Assembly: GCF_013912375.1 (NCBI RefSeq) | Contig: NZ_JACETV010000003.1 | Span: 310,001-374,000 of the forward strand | Source of the DNA: Emticicia sp. BO119 | GTDB lineage: Bacteria > Bacteroidota > Bacteroidia > Cytophagales > Spirosomataceae | Reading direction: 5' to 3' | Length of the DNA: 64,000 nt | Part shown: positions 25,711 to 34,202 of the stretch, in pieces | Numbering within the stretch: position 1 is the stretch's first letter | Layout: every line of letters begins with the position of its first letter | Notes under the pieces: generated by a model | Database searches by the model: none | Seen by the model: the letters and a program-made list of their open reading frames with translations, nothing else | What the model was told of the DNA's origin: nothing | Program-made: the position numbers and the translations under genes

Positions 25711-27015
25711 CTAAATCCTCACTATCTCCGCTCCTATCGCATTCAGGCGGCCATCAATATTCTGATACCCCCGGTCTATCTGCTCAATATTATCAATAAT
25801 GCTCGTGCCTTCAGCCGACAACGCCGCAATCAGCAAAGATACCCCCGCACGTATATCCGGCGAAGTCATTCTGATACCCCTTAACTTATGCTCTCGGTTC
25901 AGCCCTATCACATTGGCACGGTGTGGGTCGCAGAGAATAATCTGTGCCCCCATATCAATCAGTTTATCAACAAAGAACAGGCGGCTCTCAAACATCTTCT
26001 GGTGTATCAGCACCGTACCTTTGGCTTGTATCGCTGTTACTAATACAATCGAAATCAGGTCAGGCGTAAAGCCCGGCCAGGGTGCATCATAAATCGTCAG
26101 GATAGACCCATCAATCAACGAACTGATTTCATAATGCGTCTGCGCCGGAATATGAATATCATCACCTCTGAACTCCATCTGAATCCCTAATTTCCTGAAC
26201 ACATCAGGGATAATCCCCAATTCAGGTATCCGGCAGTTTTTAATCGTAATCTCCGATTGTGTCATAGCTGCCATCCCGATAAAACTGCCAATCTCAATCA
26301 TATCAGGCAGCATCGTATGCTCGCAGCCGTGTAGTTCTTTTACTCCTTCAACCGTCAATAGGTTCGATCCCACCCCTGATATTTTCGCACCCATGCTGTT
26401 CAGCATCTTGCTCAGTTGTTGCAGATAAGGCTCACAGGCAGCGTTATAAATAGTGGTAGTTCCCTCGGTCATGGCCGCAGCCATCAATACATTGGCCGTA
26501 CCCGTAACCGAAATCTCGTCCATCCATACATACGCCCCCTTCATTTTCGAGCCCTCTACTGTATAAAAAGCGTCATTAGGGTCATAGATAAACTCTGCGC
26601 CTAATTTCTGAAAACCCGTAAAGTGGGTATCCAACGGCCGGCGACCAATTTTATCACCACCGGGGCGAGGGGCTTTACCTTTGCCAAAGCGCGCGAGCAT
26701 CGGCCCTAACAGCATGATAGACCCACGCAAAGCCGAAGCTTTATCTTTGTATTCCGGTGTTTCAAAATAATCAAAATTCACATTATCGGCCTGAAAACGA
26801 TAGGACCCTACTCCCGTTTTTTCACAGCGCACCCCCATATCTGCCAGCAATTCAATCAGTTTGTTTACATCTCTGATATCCGGAATATTATGAATCGTTA
26901 CAGGCTCTTTCGTCATCAAAACCGCACATACAATCTGTAACGCTTCGTTTTTTGCCCCCTGTGGTATAATTTCTCCCTGTAGTTTTTTTCCGCCTGTTAT
27001 TTTAAATGATGCCAT
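25711..27015 (-). CDS. murA: UDP-N-acetylglucosamine 1-carboxyvinyltransferase (Asp-type active site)
   Basis: A 434-residue EPSP-synthase-fold enzyme that transfers enolpyruvate from PEP to UDP-GlcNAc, the first committed step of peptidoglycan synthesis, in the cytoplasm. Family blocks include GGKKLQGEIIPQGAKNEALQ (about 7-26) and the active-site loop PGGDKIGRRPLDTH (about 117-130). In E. coli the loop reads PGGCTIGARP with the Cys that fosfomycin alkylates; here Asp replaces it, a change known in other lineages to keep activity and give intrinsic fosfomycin resistance. It follows the DUF4290 gene on the same strand (145-base gap), a common pairing in Bacteroidota. Confidence 0.96.
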   Translation of the reverse strand: MASFKITGGKKLQGEIIPQGAKNEALQIVCAVLMTKEPVTIHNIPDIRDVNKLIELLADMGVRCEKTGVGSYRFQADNVNFDYFETPEYKDKASALRGSIMLLGPMLARFGKGKAPRPGGDKIGRRPLDTHFTGFQKLGAEFIYDPNDAFYTVEGSKMKGAYVWMDEISVTGTANVLMAAAMTEGTTTIYNAACEPYLQQLSKMLNSMGAKISGVGSNLLTVEGVKELHGCEHTMLPDMIEIGSFIGMAAMTQSEITIKNCRIPELGIIPDVFRKLGIQMEFRGDDIHIPAQTHYEISSLIDGSILTIYDAPWPGFTPDLISIVLVTAIQAKGTVLIHQKMFESRLFFVDKLIDMGAQIILCDPHRANVIGLNREHKLRGIRMTSPDIRAGVSLLIAALSAEGTSIIDNIEQIDRGYQNIDGRLNAIGAEIVRI

Positions 27016-27160
27016 ATTTCAGAATATCAATGCTATTATTTTTGAAATGTTGAGGGTGTTAAACTAAGAATACAATCAATAGTACGCACCATATTTCTCA
27101 GCACAGAGACAGAGAAACAGCCGGCCAATGCCATTGAAGCGAAGAAAAACACCCGCCTTA

Positions 27161-27895
27161 CTATCTCCTTTTATTATTTCTGTTATTATTATTGTTGTTA
27201 TTATTCCGGTCGTTTTTATACCCACCGCCAAAATTCTTGTTACGGTCACGGTTATCATTACGGTTCCGGTCCCGGTTATCACGCTCTCCCCTTTCAGGTC
27301 TGTCTCTGAACTGGCTACCGCCCTGTCCTTGTTGAGGCTGAGGAATGCGTTGACGGCTCCCGTTTCCGTCTTTAGGTGATGATTCCATCAAACCATCACG
27401 GCGCAATGCATCTATTTCCGATTGAAATCTGAACCCGGACAACTCCAATATCTGTTGCAGGCAGTCTTCTGTTTCAATCGAATCCTTGTTCCAGGTCTGA
27501 TAAAAGTTTTTCATCAGCCGCACCATATAAGAGATAAAAGCCTTGCGGTCTTCTATATCTTCTGTAATCATGGCTTTCAAGACCAGCAATTCAAGATTGC
27601 GCCCATAAAACCGATGTTTCAGATGATGTTGGTTATAAGGAACTGACATAGGCCTTTTACCTAATATCTCTTTCGGAGGAGCCGGAAACGGACTATCCAC
27701 ATCGAGGTCAAAGTTGGCAATGATATATAAATCATCCCACAGTTTTTTAGAATAGTCAATGCCTTCACGCATATTCGGGTGAATCTGACGCATCAGTTCT
27801 ACCAGGATATGCGCATATTTTGTCCGTTGCTCTTTATCGGGCAGACTAATAATATAGTCGGTTAATTTCTGAATGTTACTACCGTATTCTTTCAC
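27161..27895 (-). CDS. DUF4290 protein with Asn/Arg/Gly-rich tail
   Basis: A 244-residue cytoplasmic protein. Residues 1-170 match DUF4290 (MKEYGSNIQKLTDYIISLPD, VPYNQHHLKHRFYGRNLELL), a Bacteroidota family of unknown function. Residues 175-244 are low-complexity and rich in Arg, Asn, Gly and Asp (RDRPERGERDNRDRNRND, then an Asn run), resembling disordered RNA-binding RGG-type tails. It probably heads a transcript with murA. An RNA-related role is inferred only from the tail. Confidence 0.85.
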   Translation of the reverse strand: MKEYGSNIQKLTDYIISLPDKEQRTKYAHILVELMRQIHPNMREGIDYSKKLWDDLYIIANFDLDVDSPFPAPPKEILGKRPMSVPYNQHHLKHRFYGRNLELLVLKAMITEDIEDRKAFISYMVRLMKNFYQTWNKDSIETEDCLQQILELSGFRFQSEIDALRRDGLMESSPKDGNGSRQRIPQPQQGQGGSQFRDRPERGERDNRDRNRNDNRDRNKNFGGGYKNDRNNNNNNNNRNNKRR

Positions 27896-27937
27896 GATAT
27901 TTTAAAAATGTAATGAGTGATGCTATAATATTCTTTT

Positions 27938-27978
27938 GTAGAGACCTATTGCAATGGCGCGGCGAACCGAACGTCTCA
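27938..27978. repeat. Degenerate GTAGAGACG repeat
   Basis: GTAGAGAC and GTCTC half-sites enclose TTGCAATG and GGCGAACC, which also occur (one inverted) inside the repeat at 31385. It is part of the 408-base gap 27896-28303, which otherwise holds only AT-rich promoter DNA. Confidence 0.45.
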
Positions 27979-28269
27979 TTGGTCTATCCAAACCAATAAA
28001 TTTACTATATGTAGAATGTCTTGAAAGGATAGATAAATACTTTGTATCCTGACAGACCCCTGGAAATAGAATGCATCGCTGGCAAACCGTTAGTTCTCTA
28101 CCAATATCCGATACATTTTAAACGTTTATTTAAGGAATTTTAAATTTCGTTCACAAAATAAATCTCTACAGATTAACAATCCTGCATACGTAATAATGTT
28201 AATTCTATACGTATTATTGCTAAACACAGCAAAAGTAACAAAAATTAGCCGTTGGGTTAAATTTTTATC

Positions 28270-28277
28270 TAATTTTG
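28270..28277 (+). promoter_or_regulatory. -7 box TAATTTTG ahead of the GHL10 gene
   Basis: Matches TAnnTTTG and lies 26 bases before the ATG at 28304. The -33 partner is weak (TTG at 28252, spacing short). Confidence 0.4.
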
Positions 28278-28303
28278 AACATAAATTTCAAAACTGATTT
28301 TAG

Positions 28304-29857
28304 ATGTATTTGAAAAACGCTGCTTTCTACCTTATAATTTATGCTTTCCTGAGTGGTTGTAGTAAAAAAATTACCCAAGAGTTTGTTTCCCGGTCGCCCG
28401 CACCCAAGCGCGAGTTCCGGGCCGTGTGGGTCGCCACCATTGATAACATCGACTGGCCCTCCCGCAAAGGCTTACCCTCAGAAACCCAGCAGCAAGAATT
28501 CAGAACTCTGCTCGACCGCCAGAAAAGCTATGGCATGAATGCCGTGCTGGTGCAGGTGAGAGCCGCCGCTGATGCCTTCTATGCCCGAAGCAAAGAACCC
28601 TGGTCTGAGTGGCTCACTGGCCAACAAGGCAAAGCTCCTGACCCCTTCTATGACCCCATGACCTTTATGATTCATGAAGCCCACCAGCGCAATATGGAGT
28701 TCCATGCATGGCTCAACATGAACCGGGGCGCACATAAAGTATCCAAAAGCATTGTAGAAGACCACCTCATTAATACCAGACCCGAATGGTTTCTTACCTA
28801 TGGCGGTTATCGGTTGTTTAATCTCGGCATACCCGAAGTAAGAGCGTATATCACCGAAATTGTGCTCAATATAGTCAGAAATTATGATGTCGACGGTATC
28901 CATTTCGATGATTATTTTTATCCTTATACCATAGCCAACGAAAAGCTGAAAGATGAAGATACCTTCAGAAGAAATAAAAACGGTTTTTCGAATATCGAAG
29001 ACTGGCGGCGCAATAATGTAGACCTCATTATCAAGGCTATCAGCGACGGAATCAAAGAGATAAAACCGAAGGTAAAATTTGGTATAAGCCCGGTCGGAGT
29101 ATGGCGCAATGCCTCCGTTGACCCCACCGGCTCAAAAACACAGGGTGGACAAACCTCTTACGACAACCTCTATGCCGATACCCGAAAATGGGTACAAAAA
29201 GGCTGGATTGATTACATTGCCCCACAGATATACTTTAGCTTTGAGTTTAATAAAGTCCCGTATGGGGTATTGGCTGAGTGGTGGACAAAAAACGCTTACC
29301 AAAGGCATTTATACATAGGTCATGGGGTGTATCGTGTAAAAGCAGGCAGCAATGAGGCAGGTTGGGAAAAAGCCAGTCAGATTCCGCGACAGGTGCGCTA
29401 CAACCGCAGTAAAGCACAGATTTCGGGGAGTATTTTCTATAGTGCCAAACCTTTGAGCAAAAACGAATTATCCGTAAACGACTCACTACGCAACCTGTAT
29501 TTTTATCCGGCACTCCCTCCGGCCATGCCCTGGAAAGATAATATACCACCCAACGCACCCGAGAACGTACAGGCAAAAAAGGTGAACGATGCAGGAATGC
29601 TCATCAGTTGGGATGCCCCTGCCCTCCCGGCAAAAGATGGTGATAACCCCACATCTTTTGTTCTATACAGGTTTGATAAAAACGAAAAAATAAACCTTGA
29701 CAACCCTTCAAAAATCATTGCCATTGTCAGAAACGAAGGCATATTGGGTTATACAGACAGGTATTATGAGCCAGGCAAATCCTATACCTATGTAGTAACC
29801 TCGCTCGACCGCCTGAGCAATGAGAGTGAAATGAGTAATGTTGTACAAGTAAAATAA
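28304..29857 (+). CDS. GHL10-family (DUF187) glycoside hydrolase-like lipoprotein
   Basis: A 517-residue protein with a lipobox signal (FLSGC, Cys19), so a lipoprotein. The catalytic region (about 38-340) is the GHL10/DUF187 TIM barrel: EFRAVWVATIDNIDWPS, NAVLVQVRAAADAFY, FHAWLNMNRG, VDGIHFDDYFYPY, and FGISPVGVWRN. A fibronectin-III-like domain (about 418-515, PENVQAKKVNDAGMLISW) ends it. Related proteins cleave denuded peptidoglycan glycan or polysaccharides. It is followed after 3 bases by a flippase gene, suggesting an envelope or polysaccharide job. Confidence 0.9.
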   Translation: MYLKNAAFYLIIYAFLSGCSKKITQEFVSRSPAPKREFRAVWVATIDNIDWPSRKGLPSETQQQEFRTLLDRQKSYGMNAVLVQVRAAADAFYARSKEPWSEWLTGQQGKAPDPFYDPMTFMIHEAHQRNMEFHAWLNMNRGAHKVSKSIVEDHLINTRPEWFLTYGGYRLFNLGIPEVRAYITEIVLNIVRNYDVDGIHFDDYFYPYTIANEKLKDEDTFRRNKNGFSNIEDWRRNNVDLIIKAISDGIKEIKPKVKFGISPVGVWRNASVDPTGSKTQGGQTSYDNLYADTRKWVQKGWIDYIAPQIYFSFEFNKVPYGVLAEWWTKNAYQRHLYIGHGVYRVKAGSNEAGWEKASQIPRQVRYNRSKAQISGSIFYSAKPLSKNELSVNDSLRNLYFYPALPPAMPWKDNIPPNAPENVQAKKVNDAGMLISWDAPALPAKDGDNPTSFVLYRFDKNEKINLDNPSKIIAIVRNEGILGYTDRYYEPGKSYTYVVTSLDRLSNESEMSNVVQVK

Positions 29858-29860
29858 GGA

Positions 29861-31375
29861 ATGCAGGTTATCTCAATGAATGTAATCAAAAAACAAGCCT
29901 TTATCAGTACAATCTTCTCTTATGCAGGAGTATTGGTAGGCTTTATTTCACAGTTTTTTATTTTTCCCAATTTCTTCGAAAAAGAAGAGATCGGCTTGCT
30001 GAACGTATTGCTGTCGTATATGTATGTCATGGTACAGCTCTCTTCATTAGGCTTCAATGCCGCCGGAAGCCGCTTTTTTGTTCATTTCCGCAATGCCCGT
30101 CAGGGTCATAAAGGTTATCTGTTTTTAGGGCTATCAATAGGCATGGTTGGGTTTCTCCTTTGCAGTATCGGTGTATTTTTTCTGAAAGACTGGATGATTG
30201 CCAGTAAAGGCAAGTCAGACCTACTCGCCACCAGTTTCTATTTTCTTTTACCCATTACCTTTGCCACGCTTCTCTTTAACCTGTTTGATAATTACGCCAA
30301 AAACCTCTACGAAACCGTAACGGGCACTTTCTTGTCGCAGTTTCTACAACGTTTCCTCATTATGGCTTCCTTGTTCCTGGTAGTTTTCAAGGTGCTCGAT
30401 TTCTCTCAGTATATATGGGTATGGGTATTAGCGGTGTCGTTCTATGTAGTGCCAATGATATGGAAAGCCACACGATTAGATGGTTTTTCTTTGAAACCGG
30501 ATTTTTCGTTGATGACCCCCAGATTCACGAAAGAATTTGCCACTTATAGTTTCCTGACTATACTGACAGGTTTTTCATCAATGATAATTCTCTACATTGA
30601 TAAAATCATGCTGGCAGAAATCACAACCTTGCAGGAAACTGGTGTCTACAGCACAGCCGCCTTTTTCGGGAGCGTCATGGGAATGTCTCTCTTAGCCCTC
30701 AACAAAGCCTCAGCACCAATCATTGTCGACTCCTTCGCCGCCAATGACCTCAAAAACATTGATACCATTTACCGCAAAAGCTGTACTACCTCGCTCATTG
30801 TCGGTTGCTGGATTTTCCTGGGCATTTATCTTAACCTCGATAATCTTTTCGAGTTTCTTCCGGCAGGTTTTGAAGAAGGCAGATGGGTAATTATTATCCT
30901 TAGTTTAGGCAAATTATTCGATTTAGCCACCGGGCTCAACGGTACTATCCTGACACTCTCGCCCTATTATCGCTACGATACCTACATCATGATCAGCCTT
31001 ATCGGGCTGACAGTCTTTCTCAACTGGCTTTTGATACCCATATACGGCATGAATGGCGCAGCCTTTGCTCTTGCGTTGGCTACTATTTATTACAATGCCG
31101 TAAGATACGCCCTGCTCTGGTGGAAATTAGGTATGCAACCTTTTACGGTTGATATTCCGAAAGTATTACTCATTATGGTTCTGGTTGGTTTGGCTGTAAG
31201 CCTGATACCGATAACCGAAGGCACAAAATTCAAAACCGTGATTGATATAGCCTACCGTTCTACGGCTATCACCCTGATTTATGGTGTTATCATCTATTGG
31301 AGCAATGTCTCTCCTGAATTGAACGGGGCAATGAAGAATTTGTGGAAAGCAGTTGTTGGGTTTGGGAAGAGGTAG
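29861..31375 (+). CDS. Oligosaccharide flippase (Wzx/MATE-like)
   Basis: A 504-residue polytopic protein with 13-14 predicted membrane helices in the polysaccharide-biosynthesis branch of the MOP superfamily (FSYAGVLVGFISQFFIFPNFF, FSSMIILYIDKIMLAE, AAFALALATIYYNAVRY). Such proteins flip lipid-linked oligosaccharides across the inner membrane. MNVIKKQ at 29876 is an alternative start. It forms a two-gene operon with the GHL10 lipoprotein. The closest glycosyltransferases in the window are 3-5 kb away. Confidence 0.88.
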   Translation: MQVISMNVIKKQAFISTIFSYAGVLVGFISQFFIFPNFFEKEEIGLLNVLLSYMYVMVQLSSLGFNAAGSRFFVHFRNARQGHKGYLFLGLSIGMVGFLLCSIGVFFLKDWMIASKGKSDLLATSFYFLLPITFATLLFNLFDNYAKNLYETVTGTFLSQFLQRFLIMASLFLVVFKVLDFSQYIWVWVLAVSFYVVPMIWKATRLDGFSLKPDFSLMTPRFTKEFATYSFLTILTGFSSMIILYIDKIMLAEITTLQETGVYSTAAFFGSVMGMSLLALNKASAPIIVDSFAANDLKNIDTIYRKSCTTSLIVGCWIFLGIYLNLDNLFEFLPAGFEEGRWVIIILSLGKLFDLATGLNGTILTLSPYYRYDTYIMISLIGLTVFLNWLLIPIYGMNGAAFALALATIYYNAVRYALLWWKLGMQPFTVDIPKVLLIMVLVGLAVSLIPITEGTKFKTVIDIAYRSTAITLIYGVIIYWSNVSPELNGAMKNLWKAVVGFGKR

Positions 31376-31384
31376 AAGTTTATA

Positions 31385-31444
31385 CATTATTTGTAGAGAC
31401 GTAAAGGTTCGCCGTTGCAATGCAACACGTCTCTACAAATAATG
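31385..31444. repeat. GTAGAGACG palindromic repeat
   Basis: Perfect 18-base arms (31385-31402 and 31427-31444, core TTGTAGAGACGT) lie between convergent genes. It may act as a bidirectional terminator as well as being a dispersed repeat; related sites are at 27938 and 32771. Confidence 0.75.
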
Positions 31445-31454
31445 GGCATTATAA

Positions 31455-32660
31455 TCACTCTCCCTTCTTCTCAAGTTTATAAACCTTCCCTGTACTATAA
31501 TTCAATATATATAATTCTTTATCAGCATCTTCACCAAAGGCAGAAACACTACTCACATTACCGATTATATCGCCACTATCAGTTGCTTTCGCGCCGTCAT
31601 ACTTCAAAGACCATATCTTGCCGCTTACATAATCTCCGAATACATATTTCCCTACCAGATCAGGCAGTTTTTTCCCTCTATACACTACTCCTCCCGTTAC
31701 CGATCGGCCATCAGCCCCCTGTTTGTAAGACCATACCGGAGCTATCAACCCTGCCTGATTACAGTTAGTGCCTCCACCATAACAATCATTGGCCTCCTTG
31801 ATCTTCCAGCCATAATTGCCCCCTTTGGTAATAATATCTATCTCCTCAACTTCATTTTGCCCAACATCCCCTGCCCATAAATTATTATTGGCAGAATCAA
31901 AACTGAATCGCCACGGATTGCGCAGACCATACGCATATATCTCCTGCATAAAGCCCTCAGTATTACCCCGGTAAGGGTTATTATCAGGGATGGTATATTT
32001 TTCCGTTTCTGCCACATTCACATCTATCCGCAGGATTTTCCCCAGCAGATTTTTACGGTTCTGCGCATTGTTTTGCGGGTCTCCGCCACTCCCCCCGTCA
32101 CCCGTAGCAATATATAAGTAACTATCAGCCCCAAAAGCCAACTTACCCCCATTATGGTTGGAATACGGTTGCTCAAAGGTTAAAAGAATCTTTTCGCTGT
32201 TAGCATCTGCTACCTGCGAACCCGGGTTAACCCTGAATCTCGAAATAACAGTCTGCCGACTTGGCGAATTGCGGTTATAATTCACATAAAAATACCCATT
32301 GGTTTTAAAATCCGGGTGGAAGGCTAACCCTAACAGGCCCATTTCGCCACCAGCATCTACCCGGGCATCAATGTCTAAAAATACCGCTGCCTGCGAGGTG
32401 GTGGATACATTATCAAATACCCTGATAACCCCTCTCTGCTCAATAACATATACCTTGTTGGTACCATCACCGGCATGGGTAAACTCAACCGGGCTACTGA
32501 AGGTAAGATTCGGAAAAGCCACAACCGCCTGATACTCTCTCGAAACCGGATTAGCCGTTGAATCCACAGGCTCATCTGTCGGGTCTGAATTAATTTTACA
32601 ATTAAAGCCCAGCAAAGTACTAAGTGTTGCTAAAGTGATTAGAATGATTACTTTTTTCAT
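31455..32660 (-). CDS. PQQ-type soluble aldose/sorbosone dehydrogenase (GSDH family)
   Basis: A 401-residue exported protein. The signal MKKVIILITLATLSTLLGFNCK may end at a Cys, although the lipobox is atypical (Phe-Asn before Cys). The rest is the six-bladed propeller of the glucose/sorbosone dehydrogenase family: VYVIEQRGVIRVF, NHNGGKLAFGADSYLYIATG, and AGDVGQNEVEEIDII. These enzymes use PQQ to oxidise sugars in the periplasm; many Bacteroidota relatives are only inferred to bind PQQ. It is monocistronic and convergent with the flippase gene. Confidence 0.88.
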   Translation of the reverse strand: MKKVIILITLATLSTLLGFNCKINSDPTDEPVDSTANPVSREYQAVVAFPNLTFSSPVEFTHAGDGTNKVYVIEQRGVIRVFDNVSTTSQAAVFLDIDARVDAGGEMGLLGLAFHPDFKTNGYFYVNYNRNSPSRQTVISRFRVNPGSQVADANSEKILLTFEQPYSNHNGGKLAFGADSYLYIATGDGGSGGDPQNNAQNRKNLLGKILRIDVNVAETEKYTIPDNNPYRGNTEGFMQEIYAYGLRNPWRFSFDSANNNLWAGDVGQNEVEEIDIITKGGNYGWKIKEANDCYGGGTNCNQAGLIAPVWSYKQGADGRSVTGGVVYRGKKLPDLVGKYVFGDYVSGKIWSLKYDGAKATDSGDIIGNVSSVSAFGEDADKELYILNYSTGKVYKLEKKGE

Positions 32661-32770
32661 ATAAGTTCTGGATTTTTAACATAACGACCGAAACAATTAA
32701 TTAATTTACAATACACCAGAAATATACGAAAATAGTATGCCAGAGGTGGGGTAGATAGTTGGTTATTTGT

Positions 32771-32816
32771 TTTTCAGTAGAGACGTAACAGCGCACCGTT
32801 ACGTCTCTACTGAAAA
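32771..32816. repeat. GTAGAGACG palindromic repeat
   Basis: Perfect 19-base arms (32771-32789 and 32798-32816, core CAGTAGAGACGTAAC). It sits at the 3' end of the sigma-partner gene. Confidence 0.75.
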
Positions 32817-32825
32817 TTAACATCC

Positions 32826-33455
32826 CTAAACCACCTCCAGTTCCCTTGCTAATCCCTCCAGCTCACGTAAATCCTCTTTAAACCCCTCACTTTTACGATT
32901 ATTAAACAGCCCGAACCGAAACGCCAGAAAGTAAATAACCAAACAGATCCCCATCGGAATAGCCGTATCTATCAGGGCAGAAACCAGCGCTTGCTTCGCT
33001 AATTTATTAGGCAGAAACGACAGCACCGTCAGACAGCCCGAAGACAACATCAGTATCCCGAACCATCGTTCCAATCGCTTGTTTTTCTCATATTCACTAA
33101 TCACATGCTGAAGAAACGCCCCCAGAGTAGTGCTGTTCATATCCATATTTATAATAGCATTGCTCTTGAAAATAGCCACCAATGCCATAATAATACCTAT
33201 AGCCAGAAACACAAAAGGTACAAACTGGATTGGGTAAATGAAATCAAAAGGATTACCCACAAAGACTGCCCCTAAAAGCACCAGTTCAGATACCATCAGC
33301 ACAAAGAAAAAGGTATTCTCGCGTTTAATCTGTGCCACTCTTGATTTTGACCTTTCCTTAATCATACCTACAATCAGTTTTTCAGTTAGCAACTGAGAAG
33401 TTTGTAGTTTCTGGTCGTAGACCTGCCATGCCGATTTCAATTCATCTAAATTCAT
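32826..33455 (-). CDS. Membrane partner of ECF sigma factor (putative anti-sigma)
   Basis: A 209-residue protein with a cytosolic helical N-terminus (about 1-45: LDELKSAWQVYDQKLQTSQ) and four hydrophobic segments (about 48-65, 73-95, 138-155 and 162-182), ending in an acidic tail. Its ATG overlaps the sigma factor stop by 4 bases, so translation is probably coupled. Such small membrane proteins next to ECF sigma genes in Bacteroidota are thought to hold the sigma factor at the membrane. No zinc-binding anti-sigma motif is seen. The anti-sigma role is inferred from context. Confidence 0.75.
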   Translation of the reverse strand: MNLDELKSAWQVYDQKLQTSQLLTEKLIVGMIKERSKSRVAQIKRENTFFFVLMVSELVLLGAVFVGNPFDFIYPIQFVPFVFLAIGIIMALVAIFKSNAIINMDMNSTTLGAFLQHVISEYEKNKRLERWFGILMLSSGCLTVLSFLPNKLAKQALVSALIDTAIPMGICLVIYFLAFRFGLFNNRKSEGFKEDLRELEGLARELEVV

Positions 33456-33943
33456 ATGCTGTCAGATTTAATGAGTTTTTCTAATTTGATTTTAATTCTG
33501 TTAATCCTCACCCCTACGTTCGAGTGTGTGATGCCAACGATTTCGGCGATTTCATCATAGCTTTTATCATCTAAATACAGCATGATAATCGCCTTTTCAA
33601 TCTCCGATAACTGCTCAATAGCCTTTTGAAGCAAGCCTGTATGGTTGTTCTCATTCTGAAAAAAACCCATATCAGGAATCTGCAACTCACTGACCGAAAT
33701 ACTGCTTCTTTCCGGCTTTCTGCTTTCTTTTCTGAAATTGGAAATAGCCGTATTCAGTGCTACTCTGTAGAGCCAGGTAGTATTTTTTGACTCACCTCTG
33801 AAACGCGGATAAGATGTCCACAACTGCAAAACAATCTCCTGAAAAAGGTCTTTTTTATCGTCGTCGTCACGACAATACAGATTACATACTTTATAAATGA
33901 GGCCTCTGTTTGTATTAATCAATTGAATAAAATCCTTTTCCAT
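33452..33943 (-). CDS. ECF-type RNA polymerase sigma factor
   Basis: A 163-residue sigma-70 family protein. Region 2 spans about 10-75 (RDDDDKKDLFQEIVLQLW, TTWLYRVALNTAISNFRK) and region 4 about 105-155 (LSEIEKAIIMLYLDDKSYDEIAEIVGITHSNVGVRINRIKIKLEK). It directs transcription of an unknown regulon. It is coupled to the membrane protein downstream. Its own promoter region (33944-34202) contains a separate inverted repeat. Confidence 0.93.
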   Translation of the reverse strand: MEKDFIQLINTNRGLIYKVCNLYCRDDDDKKDLFQEIVLQLWTSYPRFRGESKNTTWLYRVALNTAISNFRKESRKPERSSISVSELQIPDMGFFQNENNHTGLLQKAIEQLSEIEKAIIMLYLDDKSYDEIAEIVGITHSNVGVRINRIKIKLEKLIKSDSI

Positions 33944-34029
33944 TCGCTGATGTTTTGTTTAAACAATTAGTCGTGGGTTGAGGGAAAAACTTACATATTA
34001 GTCAGGATTTTTTTATTACGGAATTTTTA

Positions 34030-34127
34030 ACCACAGAGGTGCACGAAGTTAGACACTAAGTTTCACGAAGGGTTCAGGTGAGACAACTCTGTGCACCTCC
34101 GTCTCTAACTCAGTGACACTCTGTGGT
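34030..34127. repeat. Inverted repeat ACCACAGAG/GTGCACCTC type
   Basis: Outer arms ACCACAGAG (34030-34038) and CTCTGTGGT (34119-34127) enclose GAGGTGCAC (34036-34044) and GTGCACCTC (34091-34099). It lies in the divergent gap between sigma factor and glycosyltransferase. Sequences of this style are widespread intergenic repeats. Confidence 0.55.
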
Positions 34128-34202
34128 AAATAACACCTCTCCACCTGCTAAAGATATGCCAAAAATTCACGTAATTCGCACTCATAATCAAGCAACTATT
34201 TC

